Assembly: GCA_027625915.1 (NCBI GenBank)
Contig: JANTQA010000048.1
Coordinates: 1,364,001 to 1,428,000 of the forward strand
Source of the DNA: Anaeramoeba flamelloides
Lineage: Eukaryota; Metamonada; Anaeramoebidae
Reading direction: 5' to 3'
DNA length: 64,000 nucleotides
A program made the position numbers and the translations under genes. Every line of letters begins with the position of its first letter. Within the stretch, counting starts at the first letter, position 1. Of this stretch, positions 1 to 12,600 are shown one piece after another. The notes beneath the pieces are model-generated. The model saw only the letters and a program-made list of their open reading frames with translations, was not told where the DNA came from and made no database searches.

Positions 1-129
1 TACAAAATGAGAAAAAATGATTTTGATCTAAAAATTGAAAATTTTAGTTTGATAAGAGTAATGAATTAAACTCATAGAATGTCTTCCATTTCTTCAATAG
101 AACTGGGGCCCCTTGACTGAAAAAGAGTT

Positions 130-134
<5 letters not shown>

Positions 135-174
<40 letters not shown>
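135..174. repeat. (TA)n microsatellite
   Basis: An uninterrupted alternation of T and A of about 20 units, seen directly. Similar tracts occur at about 1615-1641, 4678-4706, 39049-39065 and 41588-41615. Confidence 0.95.
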
Positions 175-177
<3 letters not shown>

Positions 178-489
178 TTTTTAAATATTGACTGGAGATA
201 ATAAAATAATCTTGGTAAAGCAGAAAAAAATATTTTTTTATTTTTTGAATTTAGGGTTGGTCATCTTTTTGAATAAAATCTTTATTAAATTTTAATTTTA
301 AAGTAAATTAATACAAAAATTTTTAAAAAATAATTTATCTATAGTCTCTTATTAAATAATATTGTTTATTATATGTCTAGTTTATAAAAAGTCAAAAATT
401 AAAAAATTGTAAAAAAAAAAAAAAAAACGATTTTAATCTAACTCAGAATGTGGGCCAAATAATTTAGTATAAAAAAATAAACTTTATTT

Positions 490-780
490 AAGTCAAGTTG
501 GTTCAAAATATTTTCCAAAATATCAATTATTCTATATAATTGACCTTTGAAGAACAAATAAAAAATATACAGAATAACACACATCAAAGAATTGTCAGTA
601 TGGAATAAAACTAAAAAATCAATAGATTTACCTTAAAAATTGAAAAATTCAAATTCTTTGTTACATATTGAAAAAATACAACAATGTTCATTTTGTTCTT
701 CAATTGAACTCCCAATAAAATCACAATATATATTCATATTATTTATCTAGAATCATTTTTACGTTTAGGTAACATTAGAA
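490..780 (+). repeat. diverged dispersed repeat, copy 1
   Basis: This segment reads in the same order as 9360-9640: a block around CCAAATATCAATT, then a block with GAATAACA and AAAGAATT, then CAATAAATC/AATCAAT, then AATTGA followed by AATAAAAT.GCAATA and ending near AATCATTTT. The two copies are heavily diverged but collinear over about 280 bp, which suggests an old transposon remnant. Noted by eye, not by an alignment program. Confidence 0.5.
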
Positions 781-1614
781 TAACATTTTTTGTTTTTGTA
801 ACTATAGATCTTGCAATAAAAAAAAAATTGCAGATGAATTAGTGTTCAAAAAAAAAAAAAAAAAAAAAAAAATGAGAAAAAATTGTTTCAATTTTGAGAT
901 TTCCAAGATAAATTTGCTTCTAATTTCCTTTTTAAACCCCTTTAAACACATATAATTCACTCAATACAAGTGAACACCTTTGACAGTAAAATTGTTTATG
1001 TTATGAAAAAAAAGACTAATTTTAGTATGAAAAAATATCCTTTATTTTTTAAATTATATTTGTATTTTTTTTTTTTTCTTGATTATTTATAAATAAAAAT
1101 ATTCATTACTATTAAATGACAATCAATACATAAAACATTTTTTTATGAGATATTAAACTTTTTTTTATAATCAATAAATTACTTATGAAGGCATTTTTGG
1201 TAATACTGTGTGCAAAGAAACCCACAAAAATCTTCCAGTAAAGAATGAAGTATTTAATTATTAAAACTAGTGTGTTTTTTGAGGATTAAATCACAAACTT
1301 TTTAAATAAGAAAAAAAAAAATTTTTTTGACAAAATTTGAACGAAAAAATAATGAAATCTCAAAAAAAGTGAAAATTTTTTTAAAATATTTGGATATTTT
1401 TTTAATTAAAATTAACTTTACAGTTTTTAATTATAAAATTTTCTTTCTAAGATAATAGTTTATAAATTTTTATTCTAATAATCCTTTGATAACAATTCAA
1501 ATTAAAAGTTTTGTTTCGAAGACAATTAGTATATTTGGGGCTCTACATGATATATATATATATATATTTGTTACGATAAAATTATCATTTTTTGAGATTA
1601 ATATTAATCTTCAA

Positions 1615-1645
<31 letters not shown>

Positions 1646-2040
1646 TAGAAAACAAAAAAAAAATAATAAGAATAACACCAAACTGAATAAAAATTATTTA
1701 TGAATTGGGAAATTGATTTTAATTAAATATATTAATTTATTATTTTTTAAGATATATTCACCTCTTGATTGTAATTAAACAATCTAAAATATAACCCCAT
1801 CTAACAATAAGTATATTTAAAATTATTAATAAATTGGCACATTATAAAAATCTTGTCTTCACATTTGTTATATTCATTTGAATAATTTTGCCAAGTATTT
1901 TATTGAAGAAAAAAAAGGAAAAAAATTGGATCTATGGATTTAAAAAAATTTATAAAAGAGAAAATGTGATAAGATTTTTATAATGTGTTAGTTGTGTGTT
2001 TACAAAACAGTGATTAATCTGAGTGTATTAATTAAATTCA

Positions 2041-2997
2041 TTAATTGCTTTTTAATTCATATTCAATTATTTCAATAATTTCGGTTTGTTTTTTTTCATC
2101 TATATAGGGCTGCATTATCCACGAACTTAATGTTATTGTTAAAGAATCGGTACTAGATTGTTTTAATAATTGTTGAACAATAGTTTTTTTAAAAATGAAT
2201 TCTTTTTCATACATTTCAAAGATTTTTTTCAGACAAAACAAAAAATGAGAAATTGTGAAAGTTTTTGTTCCTACAATTATTCTTGAAACAAGTTGGGTTT
2301 GTTTTGAATAATTTTCAGGTTTTGAAGAACTTTTTCTTGGAGTAATTGCTGTTTCTGTTGTTTTTGTTTCCATTGCTTGATCGAATTTGGTGGGTTGTTG
2401 TTTTTGTTGCTGCTGCTGCTGCTGCTGTTGTTGTTGTTGTTGTTGTTGTTTTTTGTGTTGCCTTCTCTCTTTTTCTTGATCTTCTTTTTCTTTTCTTTTC
2501 CTTTCTTCTTCTATTTGTCGATTGAGTAATTCTTTCTGTTGGTTTAATAGTCTCAGGTGATTTGTGTTCACGAATTCAAGGTGTAGTTTTTCAACTTTTG
2601 TACAAACGTTTTTCATTTTACGAATATTGATTTCAAATAAATTCAATTGCTGAGAAAGAGCAAGAAAGTTTTTTTCGATAGTATTGAAATTTTCAATTTC
2701 TAATTGATCACCTAATTGTTTAAACTGAAGAATCGAAGGTTTTGCATTATTACGGGTTTTGTCAATAACTGTAAAAGAGTTTTCACTTTTGAAATACTCA
2801 CAAAATAGTTTGGAATTAACGAGCTTATTCCCAAGGTTCGATCCGTAAGTTGTTATTTCATTCCATGATTTTAAAATTGCTTTGAATGAATCAATTTGTA
2901 TCTGTAAAATACCACGTACTTGTTGTATTTTTTTTTTAGAAAAATTTGTGTGCTTGTTTAAGATCTCTGGCTCTTGTTGTTTCTGGAAAGCAAGCAT
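2041..2997 (-). CDS. coiled-coil protein resembling AIRIM (C1orf109), ribosome maturation
   Basis: A 318-residue single-exon ORF starting at the ATG at 2997 (the frame also opens with a TTG one codon earlier) and ending in TAA. Visible layout: an N-terminal helical stretch with an Ile-Leu-Lys-Ser-Trp motif near residue 44; a second helical block around 105-150; a Glu/Lys/Arg-rich coiled coil about 155-182; a polyQ run about 184-202; a low-complexity Ser/Thr/Lys segment; then a helical C-terminal domain with the pattern HFLFCLKKIFEMYEKEF followed by a SWIMQPYIDE.KQTEIIEII-like end. The spacing and pattern of the first helices and of the last 70 residues resemble animal AIRIM, which binds the SPATA5/AFG2 AAA ATPase complex to recycle 60S factors. 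That match is from memory and is the weak point; the ORF itself looks real because it is long, complex and unlike its shadows. Alternative: an unrelated coiled-coil protein. Confidence 0.6.
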   Translation of the reverse strand: MLAFQKQQEPEILNKHTNFSKKKIQQVRGILQIQIDSFKAILKSWNEITTYGSNLGNKLVNSKLFCEYFKSENSFTVIDKTRNNAKPSILQFKQLGDQLEIENFNTIEKNFLALSQQLNLFEINIRKMKNVCTKVEKLHLEFVNTNHLRLLNQQKELLNRQIEEERKRKEKEDQEKERRQHKKQQQQQQQQQQQQQQQKQQPTKFDQAMETKTTETAITPRKSSSKPENYSKQTQLVSRIIVGTKTFTISHFLFCLKKIFEMYEKEFIFKKTIVQQLLKQSSTDSLTITLSSWIMQPYIDEKKQTEIIEIIEYELKSN

Positions 2998-3422
2998 CAA
3001 CTAATAAATGAAATTTAAAAAAAATGAATACTTTTTGTTTTAAGGCAACAATTATCACTTTTGAATGTTCTAATATTTTTATATGTTCATAGAGTCAGTT
3101 AGAATTTTCATTTACCATAGTAAGTCCCTCAAAAAAGCATTGAGTAAAAAAATTGACTAATAACAAGTTAATTTAAAGAAAGTTTTTTCATTATTTCTTC
3201 CTTTTACATTTTTTAAATTTTTTTGCATCAGTTTTAAGGATTATTCGAATTCTATTCCCAGTGGCTATTGCTTTTATACACACAACACGAATTATGAACT
3301 CAAAAGAATGTTGAGTTAATAGATCTTGTTAAAATGTAAAATTTAGGTTGTTTTTGAGGAAGGCAAAAAAAATTTACTTTCCAAATCCAAATTTTTCACT
3401 CAAAATTTTCGACTTCCAAAAT

Positions 3423-3527
3423 GATATTGGGAAAATATCACTCCACTTTATATTTAAGTATGTTAGAGTTGGTGGAGAGTGTAGCCACCCATTTGAAAAG
3501 AAAGTGGAATGACATTTTCCCAATATC
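3423..3527. repeat. inverted repeat / hairpin
   Basis: Arms 3423-3449 and 3501-3527 are reverse complements over 27 bp with about three mismatches (core GATATTGGGAAAAT), separated by a 51-bp loop. It could be a small fold-back element. The 86-codon minus frame across it (3374-3634) is probably incidental. Confidence 0.75.
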
Positions 3528-4049
3528 AAAAAAAATTGCTTTTTATTTTTGCCTTGCTTTGTTGGGATTTTTCGAAAAGTATTTGGATCAATAAATGATT
3601 TTAGTAAAAATCTTAAATTGCTAAAAATTGGCAATATTTTGACTTTCCCACAATTAAATATATTTTAAAGGTCTTAAACTATTTACTGCTCTGTATTTCA
3701 ATGCTCACAGAGCATAAAATTCAGATAGTCCTTAAATAAAGATCTTATTTTGTTTAAATTTTAAGAAACTGTGTAAAATTAGTTGGTAATCAAAAAATTC
3801 TTAATGAAGAACTCGTTTAAAAGTAGAGTAATAATTTTTAATATGAAATTACTGATTTTTTATTACTGAACTTTCACTGAAAAAAAATTGTACAAGAAGA
3901 TTTTTTACTAATAATACATTGAATTTTAAAAGGAATTATACAGTCTCATTTTTCTTTGAGATTATTTGTATTGTCAGAGATCTCTTTTTTTTTTCACATA
4001 ATCTTGTGCAAAAAAAAAATACCAAAAAGAAAAAAAAAAAGAAGAAACT

Positions 4050-4260
4050 ATAAAACTAAAATTTGCATAATTAGAAAAAATGATTTATGATCCATAAATT
4101 TGAAAATATTTTGTTTCTAAGAAAACTGGGATAAACCCTCAAAACAATTTACATTACCTTTATAAAGTGAGTCAAATTTTTTTTAAAAAATAGTTTATAT
4201 ATCTATTTAAGTTTAAAATATTTTTTGAATTTTTTTCAATTGGTTATATATATAAGCTAT
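4050..4260 (+). repeat. dispersed repeat, related to 61020-61260
   Basis: Both copies run through TAAAACTAAAATTTGCA, then AATTAGAAAAAATGATT, then TTGAAAATATT, a TAAGAA..GG.ATAAA.CCT block and a final GTTTA.ATAT segment. Weaker relatives appear in inverted order near 12290-12490 and in part near 40640-40760. No coding content is visible. Confidence 0.5.
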
Positions 4261-4679
4261 TTTAAAAATTGTATTTTAATTTTCAAGGTATATTTGTGTA
4301 CATTCTCCTTAAAAATAAGGAGAAATATTTCTTATACAGAAAAGTAACTATTTTTTAAACTTCCTTTAGAGGCAATAAACTTTCTTTCTTCTTCAAAAAT
4401 ATTTTTTTTTTTGAAATAATTAGCAATTAAATTGATTTTGAATGATACAAAAATTGAAAAAAAAGTGTTTAATTTTGAAAAAAAAATTAATTTGAGGGAA
4501 TATTTTTGAAGGATTTTTTGTTTTATTGAAGTAAATTTTTTTTAGAATTTAATTTAAAAATATGGAAACAATTATTTAATTATTAGTAATTAATTTTTGT
4601 AGATTTTTATTTTAAGGTTACTAGTCACTTTTTCTAATGTCTATTCAGAATACTCAGAAACTTTTCAAATAAAAATTGG

Positions 4680-4711
<32 letters not shown>

Positions 4712-5402
4712 TATTAAAAATGATTCAAATTTTAAATTTAAACGAGGATTGTAATTTCCAGTCATTTACTTTAATAATTTAAGAAATTTGAGATTTTTTT
4801 GGTTTCTACAATTTTTAAATTATTAAAAGTGGTAAATTTAGAATAGCAAAACTATGAAACGTATAGAATAGGAAATGGGTACGTAATAGTTATTATAATT
4901 ATCAATAAAATCGGAAAATATTTTTTCTCTTTTAACTAATATTATCATCTGGCAAAAACAATTTAAATTCAGTTTTGTTGGACTTCTTGATCTTGATTTT
5001 GACTATCAGTCCTTTTTGATTTTTATATTCAGATATAAATTAGATAAAAAATTCTAAAAGTCATAATTAGTTAATATTCAGCTTAAATAATTTAATTGTC
5101 CTATATCGAAAAAGTATAAAAAAAGAACTTTCAGGTATTTACTTTTGCTATTAAAAAAATATAAAATAATGTAAACTATCTTTTATAATAATTGGCCCAT
5201 TAAAAATCAAATTTTAAATAAAAATATTTTTAATAATTGAAATTATCTATTATAATATAAAAATTTAGATTTTAATTTTCAATACTATACTGAAGAGATA
5301 TTTATTTTTTGTCTAAAAATAAAAGAAAGAAAAATAAATAAAACTGTTAAAAAAAATTGGGATATTTATTTTGAAAGAAGCATTACATGAAAAATAGAAA
5401 AT

Positions 5403-5552
5403 TTAAAAAGGTAAAAAAGCCCATTTATCGATTCTCCTTCCATTTGAATAACTAAATCTAATCTCTTTTTCATATTTGAAACCAATTTTTTCATTAATTC
5501 CTCTGTTACTTCTTTCTAATTTTTCATTTTCATTTTCCATTTTAACAAAACA
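5403..5552 (-). CDS. possible terminal exon, unknown protein
   Basis: On the minus strand a pyrimidine-rich tract ends in CAACAG at 5553, followed by an open frame of 49 residues ending in TAA at 5403: CFVKMENENEKLER, then a charged segment, closing with GRRIDKWAFLPF. An internal ATG at 5540 could instead start a 45-residue peptide. Composition is mixed and less biased than surrounding shadows, and the acceptor is good, but I found no matching upstream exon and no family. Confidence 0.25.
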   Translation of the reverse strand, partial: CFVKMENENEKLERSNRGINEKIGFKYEKEIRFSYSNGRRIDKWAFLPF

Positions 5553-6697
5553 CTGTTGAAAAAATAAAAAAGATAAAAAATGATTTATTTGCAAACTTTA
5601 CATTATGAGAGGAAAAACTTCAAAACAATATAAAAGTAATTCATTATTCAAATGTAAGGTGGGCCATTTATTATCAAATTTAGTTTATGTTGTTATTTAA
5701 GGTAAAAAATATTAGTACTTTCATAAATTAAACAACTCCGACAATACGATTAGTTAAATAGTACCATTTGTTAATCTCTTGAATAAAAAATAGTCTTTGT
5801 ATTTCCTCAAAAACATAAATTTTTTTGAAAAAAAAAACTGCCTATTAATACAAATTTTAAGGTTCAATAAACCAATATTCAGAATTAAAAGTTTTATAAT
5901 ATCTTTCTTAAATATGTCTCTAAATGTAGCTTTGTTGATAAAAAATTCAATTTATTAAAAAAAAAAACCAATAAATTTTTTTTGATTTATTATTTCAGGA
6001 ATATTGAAAATATATTGATGTTACAATTAGCTTTATAAAAAGGAAATAAAATTAATCAGTCTTTGGGTTTTTTTTTATTAATAGAAGTTTCATAAATCTT
6101 GATAATTGAAAGGTGAAGAGAAACTCTTATCTTTTATGTATGTATAAAATTTTTATTTATTAAATATCCGGAATAGTATTATTTTTGGGTTTATATTTTT
6201 AGATTTATTGAGGAATTAAAAAACATTTCTTCTAACTATAAATTTGAATTATGACACTTTCATTAAAAAACCAATAATTAATTGTGCAATATATAATTAT
6301 AATTGATTTTTTAAAATCATTTCAACTCTAGAGTGCCAACATCATTTACCAACAATCGCAACTTACTTTAATTCTAAACAAATAATGATCACACAATCCC
6401 AAAACTCTTAATAATATAAATACTTTTTTTTAGCTTTTCAAAATAACTTAATGGTTCAGATCCCAAACGATTATTATGCAAAATAATTTTGAGAAATAGA
6501 TTCTTAAATGACATATAGAACAAAAAAATCAACAACTTTAATTGTTTTAATATCCTTTTTACATCAACCACACTTAATTGTTCAAAAAAATCTCTTTGAT
6601 AATTTATTAAAAACATTTATCATTTTTTTCTTTTCTTTTTTCAATCTTTTTGGTTTAGTAAAATTTTTGATCTTTCTTCAGCTTTGTTGAATTAAAA

Positions 6698-8917
6698 ATG
6701 TCTCTTCAAATTAATTTAGACAATTTGTCGTCTGTACCAAACCTTAAACTCTTTCGCGATTTTCAAACAAAAGAATTATTAAATATCTTATCCTCAATAA
6801 ATGCACCCAAAGGACTTGTGCTCGATCCAGCACTAGCTAACCCACTCACCTTAATTGTTGATGTTAGAACACTCAAGGTAGGATTGATATTTGTTTTAAA
6901 TAGTAAACAAAAAAAAAAACAAAAACAAAACAAGCACAAAAACAAAAATTAAAACCAGTCTCCAAACAAAAACAAAAACATAAATTCTTTCAAAGAATCT
7001 ACTTTTTGGGAGCAAAAATGAAAAAAAAAAAAATTTATCACCTTTTTTTTATTTTTTTTCACCACAATTCACATTCAAAAAATTTAATCTTCTCAAAATT
7101 CAAAATAAACAATAAAAATGAAAAAAATATGAAAAAAAAAAAAAAAAAAAAAAACAAAAAACAAATAAAAAATAAAAATAAAACAATTCCAATTACCAAC
7201 CCCAAAATAGAAATATGCTGTTGATCAACTCTTTTTGTTATCTTCAAAGCCCTTTGACACCTCCCTGACACATATTGTCTATTTAGTAAGACCAACGATG
7301 TCGAACATGAAAAAGATAGCAAAGCATATCCACCATTCTGAAAAGATTAACTCGAGTGTGACCGAGACAAGAAGAAGCAACCGAGAAGAGCAAGGAAACG
7401 AGACTAATCAAAAACGACAAAGGACGAATTATGTTTTCTTGGTACCACGTATTACCACGCTGTGCAGGAAACTGTTGGAATACTCTGGTGTGTTAGGCTC
7501 GGTTATTTTGGATGAATACCATTTGGATCTGATTCCTTATGATGAGGACGTCTTATCGTTGGCATACTCAAAAAGCTTTCGAGAATTCCTGAAGGGAGAC
7601 ACGTCTTCTTTGTTTTACATTTCGAGGGCGCTCCATAAATTGCAATCGTTTGTTGGCCAGGCGCCAAGACTACGATACTATGGCACTCGCTCGAAGTCCA
7701 TCGTCGAAATTTTGAGGAGACTGAGGAGGCAAGATCGACGGGAAGAAAGCAGCCAGCAGCAAAGCGAGAACAGCTCAAGCAGCTCCGTAATTAAGCCACA
7801 AATTGCAGAGATTCTCCTGATCGATCGGCATTTTGATTTAATAAGCCCCCTTGTGCACCAGCTCTCCTATGAGGGGATGCTGGACGAGTTATATGGGATC
7901 ACCGACACCGTTTTGGAATTGGATCCAAAAATCTTAAACAAGCCCAGAACGGGCAAAAAGGAAAGGATCCCACTAAATTCCAACGACTTGCTCTTTGCGG
8001 AAATTCGCGATCTTAACCAATCACAGATCGGGCCATATTTGTCGAGAAAGGCAAGGGAAATCATGGGTGGCTATGACGAAAGAAAGAATTTAAAAACCAT
8101 CAGGGAGTTCAGAAACTTTACGGGCAAGCTCGGGAAATTACAAAAGGAGCATTCGTCTCTAAGTACCCATCTCTCGATTGCAGAGGCCATTAACAAATAT
8201 GCCATGGAAGACCAACTGTTTCACCGGCTAATGAATTCGCAATTGACAGTGCTGACAGAATGCGAGCCCTGCTATGATTTTCTCGAAGAATTAATTTATC
8301 AAGAGGCGCCCATCGAAACAGTTTTACGTTTGTTATGCTTGCATTCCCTTGCACTAAACGGAATCAAATCAAAGAAACTGGATTTCTTTCGAAAGGAAAT
8401 TATCCAAACCTACGGATTCCAGCATATTATCACTTTGAACAACTTAGAAAAACTTGGCATGATCAAAAAATCAGAAGGACGATCCAAAAGATCCTATACA
8501 AACTGGAAAAAGCAACTGAACTTGATCGATCACGAATTTACCAAAAATAATGGTATCCATTCCGTGCACTCTGGCTATGCACCCATATCAATAAAGCTCA
8601 TTCAAGCTTTATACGAAAACTCGAAAAAGGATTATAATGAATTTATTCAAACTTACTTCCAAGATTCTTATGGAATTTACACACAAAGCTCCAAAAATTT
8701 AAATGAAGATTTGCAAGAATCTGAACAGCAAAATAGAAACGAAAAGGATATCGTTCTCGTTTTCTTTATTGGCGGAGTCACCTATTCAGAAATTTCCGCT
8801 TTAAGAATTTTAAATCAATCAGAAAATTTAAATGTTAGATTCATTGTTGGAACAACAGATATCACTAACGGAGATAAAATAATAAAAGCTTGTTCAAAAA
8901 AAACCTCAGAAAAATAA
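6698..8917 (+). CDS. VPS33: VPS33 (A-type), SM-family subunit of HOPS/CORVET
   Basis: VPS33 is the Sec1/Munc18-family subunit of the HOPS and CORVET tethers; it binds and templates SNAREs for fusion at late endosomes and lysosomes/vacuoles. Exon 1 is 6698-6877 (60 codons), exon 2 is 7211-8917 (568 codons plus TAA), giving 628 residues against about 600 in animal VPS33A. The junction is phase 0 and joins VRTLK to KYAVDQLFLL, which lines up with the LLKEHEVEKMF region of VPS33A as I recall it. Recognisable family segments: LVFL/YLVRPTM near 84, SVILDEYHLDLIPYDEDVLS about 153-172, ILLIDRHFDLISPL about 258-271 with QLSYEGMLDELYG, LLFAEIRDLN, VLRLLCLHSLALNG, IIQTYGFQHIITLNNLEK, HSGYAPISIKL, and the hallmark FFIGGVTYSEISALR near 577-591. 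Two lineage-specific charged inserts sit at about 102-132 and 235-252. The 5' half is clearly richer in G/C than its surroundings and the 3' end less so. A T/C tract ending TTCTTCAG just before the ATG could mark a 5'UTR intron. A- rather than B-type is a judgement from overall similarity. Confidence 0.93.
6878..7210 (+). other. VPS33 intron 1 (333 nt)
   Basis: Donor GTAGGA and acceptor AAAATAG, phase 0. The intron is almost purine-only on the plus strand (A-runs with G and C islands), so both strands are open in places (6763-6945 minus, 7006-7224 plus); those frames are by-products of composition. Confidence 0.85.
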
Positions 8918-9359
8918 TTCTTTTTTATGTTTTCTTTTTTACTATTTCCCTTTTCTTTCTTCTTTCTTCTTTTTTCTTTCTTCTTTCTTTTTTCTTTTAT
9001 TTTCCTTTTCATCAAACTTTTCTTGGTTGTTTTTTCTTTTCATTTTTCCTTTTTTTCTAAATTTAATTTTTTTTTTTCATATTTATATCCTTCTTTCTTT
9101 TAATTATAACAATATTTTATAATTTAATAAATTTATATTTATTTTAATATAATTTTTATTACAGTTTGAAACCAATCTATTTGATTTAAAATTTTATTAA
9201 TTTCCATTTATAATTTTATTAATTACCTTATTGATTTTAAAATATTTTTTTTTGTTCATTTTTTTTTGTTTTAAATATTATTATTTTCAAAAAGTTAAAC
9301 TTTGATTTCAAATACTTGCAAATTTAAACTTTGTTTATATCAAAAGTGGCCGAAAAAAA

Positions 9360-9640
9360 TTTTTCCAAATATCAATTCTTTTTGTTTATTGTCCATTGAA
9401 TAACAAATCAAAAATAAGTTGAATAATACAAATTAAAGAATTATTGGTATCTTGGTGAACCACAAATCTAATAAATCAATTTATTTCTTAAAAAATGAAT
9501 AATTAAAATACTTGTAGTTAATTATCGAGAAAAACAACAAGAATTATCTTGATCTTCAATTGATAATCGAATAAAATTGCAATAGAAAGTAATATGATTT
9601 TTTTACAATCATTTTCATTTTTTAGATCTTATTAAAATAA
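9360..9640 (+). repeat. diverged dispersed repeat, copy 2
   Basis: Collinear with 490-780 in the same orientation; see that entry. Similarity fades on both sides into simple A/T sequence. Confidence 0.5.
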
Positions 9641-12600
9641 TCGGCTTTTACCAAGTGGTGGCTTTAGATCTTAAAATTAAAATAATTTAGTAAACAATTA
9701 GGTATCAAAAAAAAAAATTGAAAAAAAAAAAAATTCTAAATGTGAAAATAACATTGACCATTTTGGTGAGATATCGCAAATTTTCGACAATGTTTATTCT
9801 CGTTAAAACAATCATTTAAAAAGTGTTTGAACATGAATGTTGTATTTAAATCAAAAAAAAAAAAAATTGACAAAATAAAAATTAAATAAGAAACAAAAAT
9901 AAAAAATTATAAATAGGATGTCATTTTTTAATATTTAGGTAGCTTAAGGAGTATTAATCATAAAATTTGATAGTAAATGAAAAAAAAATAAAATTACATG
10001 TATTACCACAAAATGTGCACAAAAAAATTTGTTGAATTATCATTTCATATTGAAACAAAAAATACATTTTTTTTATGATTGCTCTTTTGGGTGGATGTTG
10101 TTAATTGTATTTGTTCAATTTTCTGTTGGAATTGAAAATATCTTCATAAAGTTTTAGATTAATACCTTTGTTTCATTAGTTTTTTTTTATTCCCTGGTTG
10201 AAAAATTTAATAATAATATCAATTCAAATTGAGATCTCAAATAGATTTTTTCAAATTGAGAATATTTAAATTTAAAGAAAAATATAATACAAAAAAGCTT
10301 TAATAATAGATAATTTTGTCTTTGTGGATAAAATAAAATTGGATTAAATTATGTTTTTTCAATGATTTCGATTTTAAGAGAATTTGATCAATGTATAATT
10401 GGCCACCCTAACTCAAAAATAATCATTTGAATTTTGAAATTTTTATTACAAATTTTTTCTTGTAATATCCATTCAAAACTTGTTAAACTCATAAATTCGC
10501 TCATTACTACAAGATATGATAATCTGGAATTTAGTTTTTTGAATTCTTCATTTCCACTTTGAAAAAAATATATTAAATTTCATTATCAAAATTATTTTTT
10601 TAATTATCTTTTTAAAGATGAATCCAGTTCAATAATTTTGAAAATCCAACAGTTAGTAGACTTTCAATAAGTAGACTTTTAATTAAATTTATTGCATAAA
10701 AATATATATTCTCTTAAATAATTAAAATCAAAAAAAAAAAGACTATTTTGAGATAATTTCGATTTTTTTATTACTAATAGTTTGTTAAATGTTTATATCT
10801 GAAAAGTTGCACTGTCTTTATTACTTACAAAACTAAAATTATTAAAATTAAGCATATCAATAAAATTGAGTAAAAAAAAAATAAAATTTAGTTTGAAAAA
10901 AACAACTTTAATATTAAATAAAAAAATACAATATTAATTATAATATATGAATTAATATATTTGATATTTTATTATAGATAATTATATTTTCTATCTCATT
11001 ATATGTTAATTGAAACTATCCAATTGTTATTAAATAATATTTAATATTTCTAATCTAAGAGTGTGGTAAATTTTTAATGTTCTTAGAGTGGAATTAAATA
11101 ATTATTTTTTTTTATCATCATCCAACGCAATTGAAAGAAAAAAAAAATGTATTTTTTTACAAATTTTTTGATTTTTTATTTGATTAAACAGGGATTCTTT
11201 TCCATATTTTTAATGGGAATTTAAAATGTTTTTAAAGTTATATTAATCATAATTTATTATCTTTTATCTTAAAATTAATTTGCTAAATTTCTAACTTTAT
11301 TTTTTTCTGTATATAGAGATTTCATTGAACCCCGAACGTTATATTATATTTGTATCTATCAATAGAGTGTCCAAAATTATTAAAATTTTAGAATTGGTTG
11401 GAATCACAAAAAGTAAAAATTTGGAATCATAATATAAAAAATATTTGAATAACAGTTTGTTTTTATCAACATTTTCTACTTTTTAGAGTTCCTTTTATAA
11501 TAATTATTCAAAAATATTAAAAATTATTTTCTTCTGGATACATGGAATCGAAAAATCAATTTATTTAATCTCTAACAAATCCCATAAAAAAATTAAAATA
11601 AAAATAAATTAGAAGTCTTATATTAGTAATTTCAAGAGAAATTTAAATACAAAATTTTCTTTATAGACTTTTGTAGTTCAATTTTTCATTAAAATTATTT
11701 TAAATTTTGATAAAAATATCATTATTTAGTTTGTAATTTGATTATACAAATTTTCTTTTAATTTTTTAGATTAATATTTTAATTATTTTTATTTTTTTTT
11801 TCTATTTTGATAAAAAATATCTTTAATTAGTTAATTTTCTCAATATAAAAATAAATAAAAGCCTATATTATTTCTTTCTATTTATGACTTTAAAACTTTG
11901 ATTTTTATTTCAATGAAGAATTTTAAGTCGCGAAAAGTTAGAAAATACTATTTATTTGTTTTTCTATAATAACCTATAAGAAGTTTACTTCCATTAAAAT
12001 AAAACCAATTAAAAAAGAATAAAAACTTCAAAATATTAATTTTATTTAAAGAATAATTTATTTCTAAAAAAATTTTTAAAAAACCTATTTATTATTGATT
12101 AAATTTTGAGAATATTACATTATAATAAAAACCCCATTTAAAAAAAAAATAATTTGAGAGAAATTAAAAAAATAAAAAAAGAATCATTTTTTTTTTTTTC
12201 GATAAAGAATCAAAATGTGAACTATATTGCTCAACTTTGAAAATTTCTAATATTATTATTATGGAAAACTTCTGTTCATGTAGCAAAAATCAACTTGGTA
12301 ATTATTTTGTAAAAATTGATCATAAATTTGTTACCATTTTTGAAATAGGTTGATAATATAAACTATTTTTTATAAATTTTAGTTCACTCAATACTATTAA
12401 TGGAAGTTGTTTTGAGGGTTTTTCCTTATTCTTATCAACAAAATATTTTTAAATTTCTGGATCTAAATCCTTTTTTCTAATTTGGAAATTTATGTTTTTC
12501 TTTTGTATTTCTTTTTGGTTTTGCTTTTTCAAATCTTTTTTTTTTTCTTTGTTATTGATTTTTTTTGAAAATTTTATTTTTTTCTTTTTTTTTCGATTTT

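Larger units (their letters stand above)
1..2040. other. gene-free A/T-rich stretch
   Basis: No coding potential that I can support. It holds TA microsatellites (about 135-174, 1552-1568 and 1615-1641), a poly-A run at about 842-871, and the diverged dispersed repeat listed at 490-780. The one open frame of about 66 codons at 1486-1686 is made of Ile/Tyr/Lys codons from the TA repeats and lacks a convincing start. Confidence 0.7.
2998..6697. other. intergenic, A/T-rich, no firm gene
   Basis: Between the divergent AIRIM-like and VPS33 genes. It contains a hairpin (3423-3527), a dispersed-repeat segment (about 4050-4260), a TA microsatellite (4678-4706) and a possible terminal exon (5403-5552, separate entry). 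A 75-codon ATG-started minus frame at 6389-6616 lies only 81 bp from the VPS33 start; I could not recognise it and do not call it. Confidence 0.6.

Noticed and set aside
6389-6616. 75-codon ATG-started minus frame head-to-head with VPS33.
   Set aside because: Composition (Phe/Leu/Ile/Lys) is as expected for this DNA, only 81 bp separate it from the VPS33 start, and no family is recognised. Not excluded as an exon.
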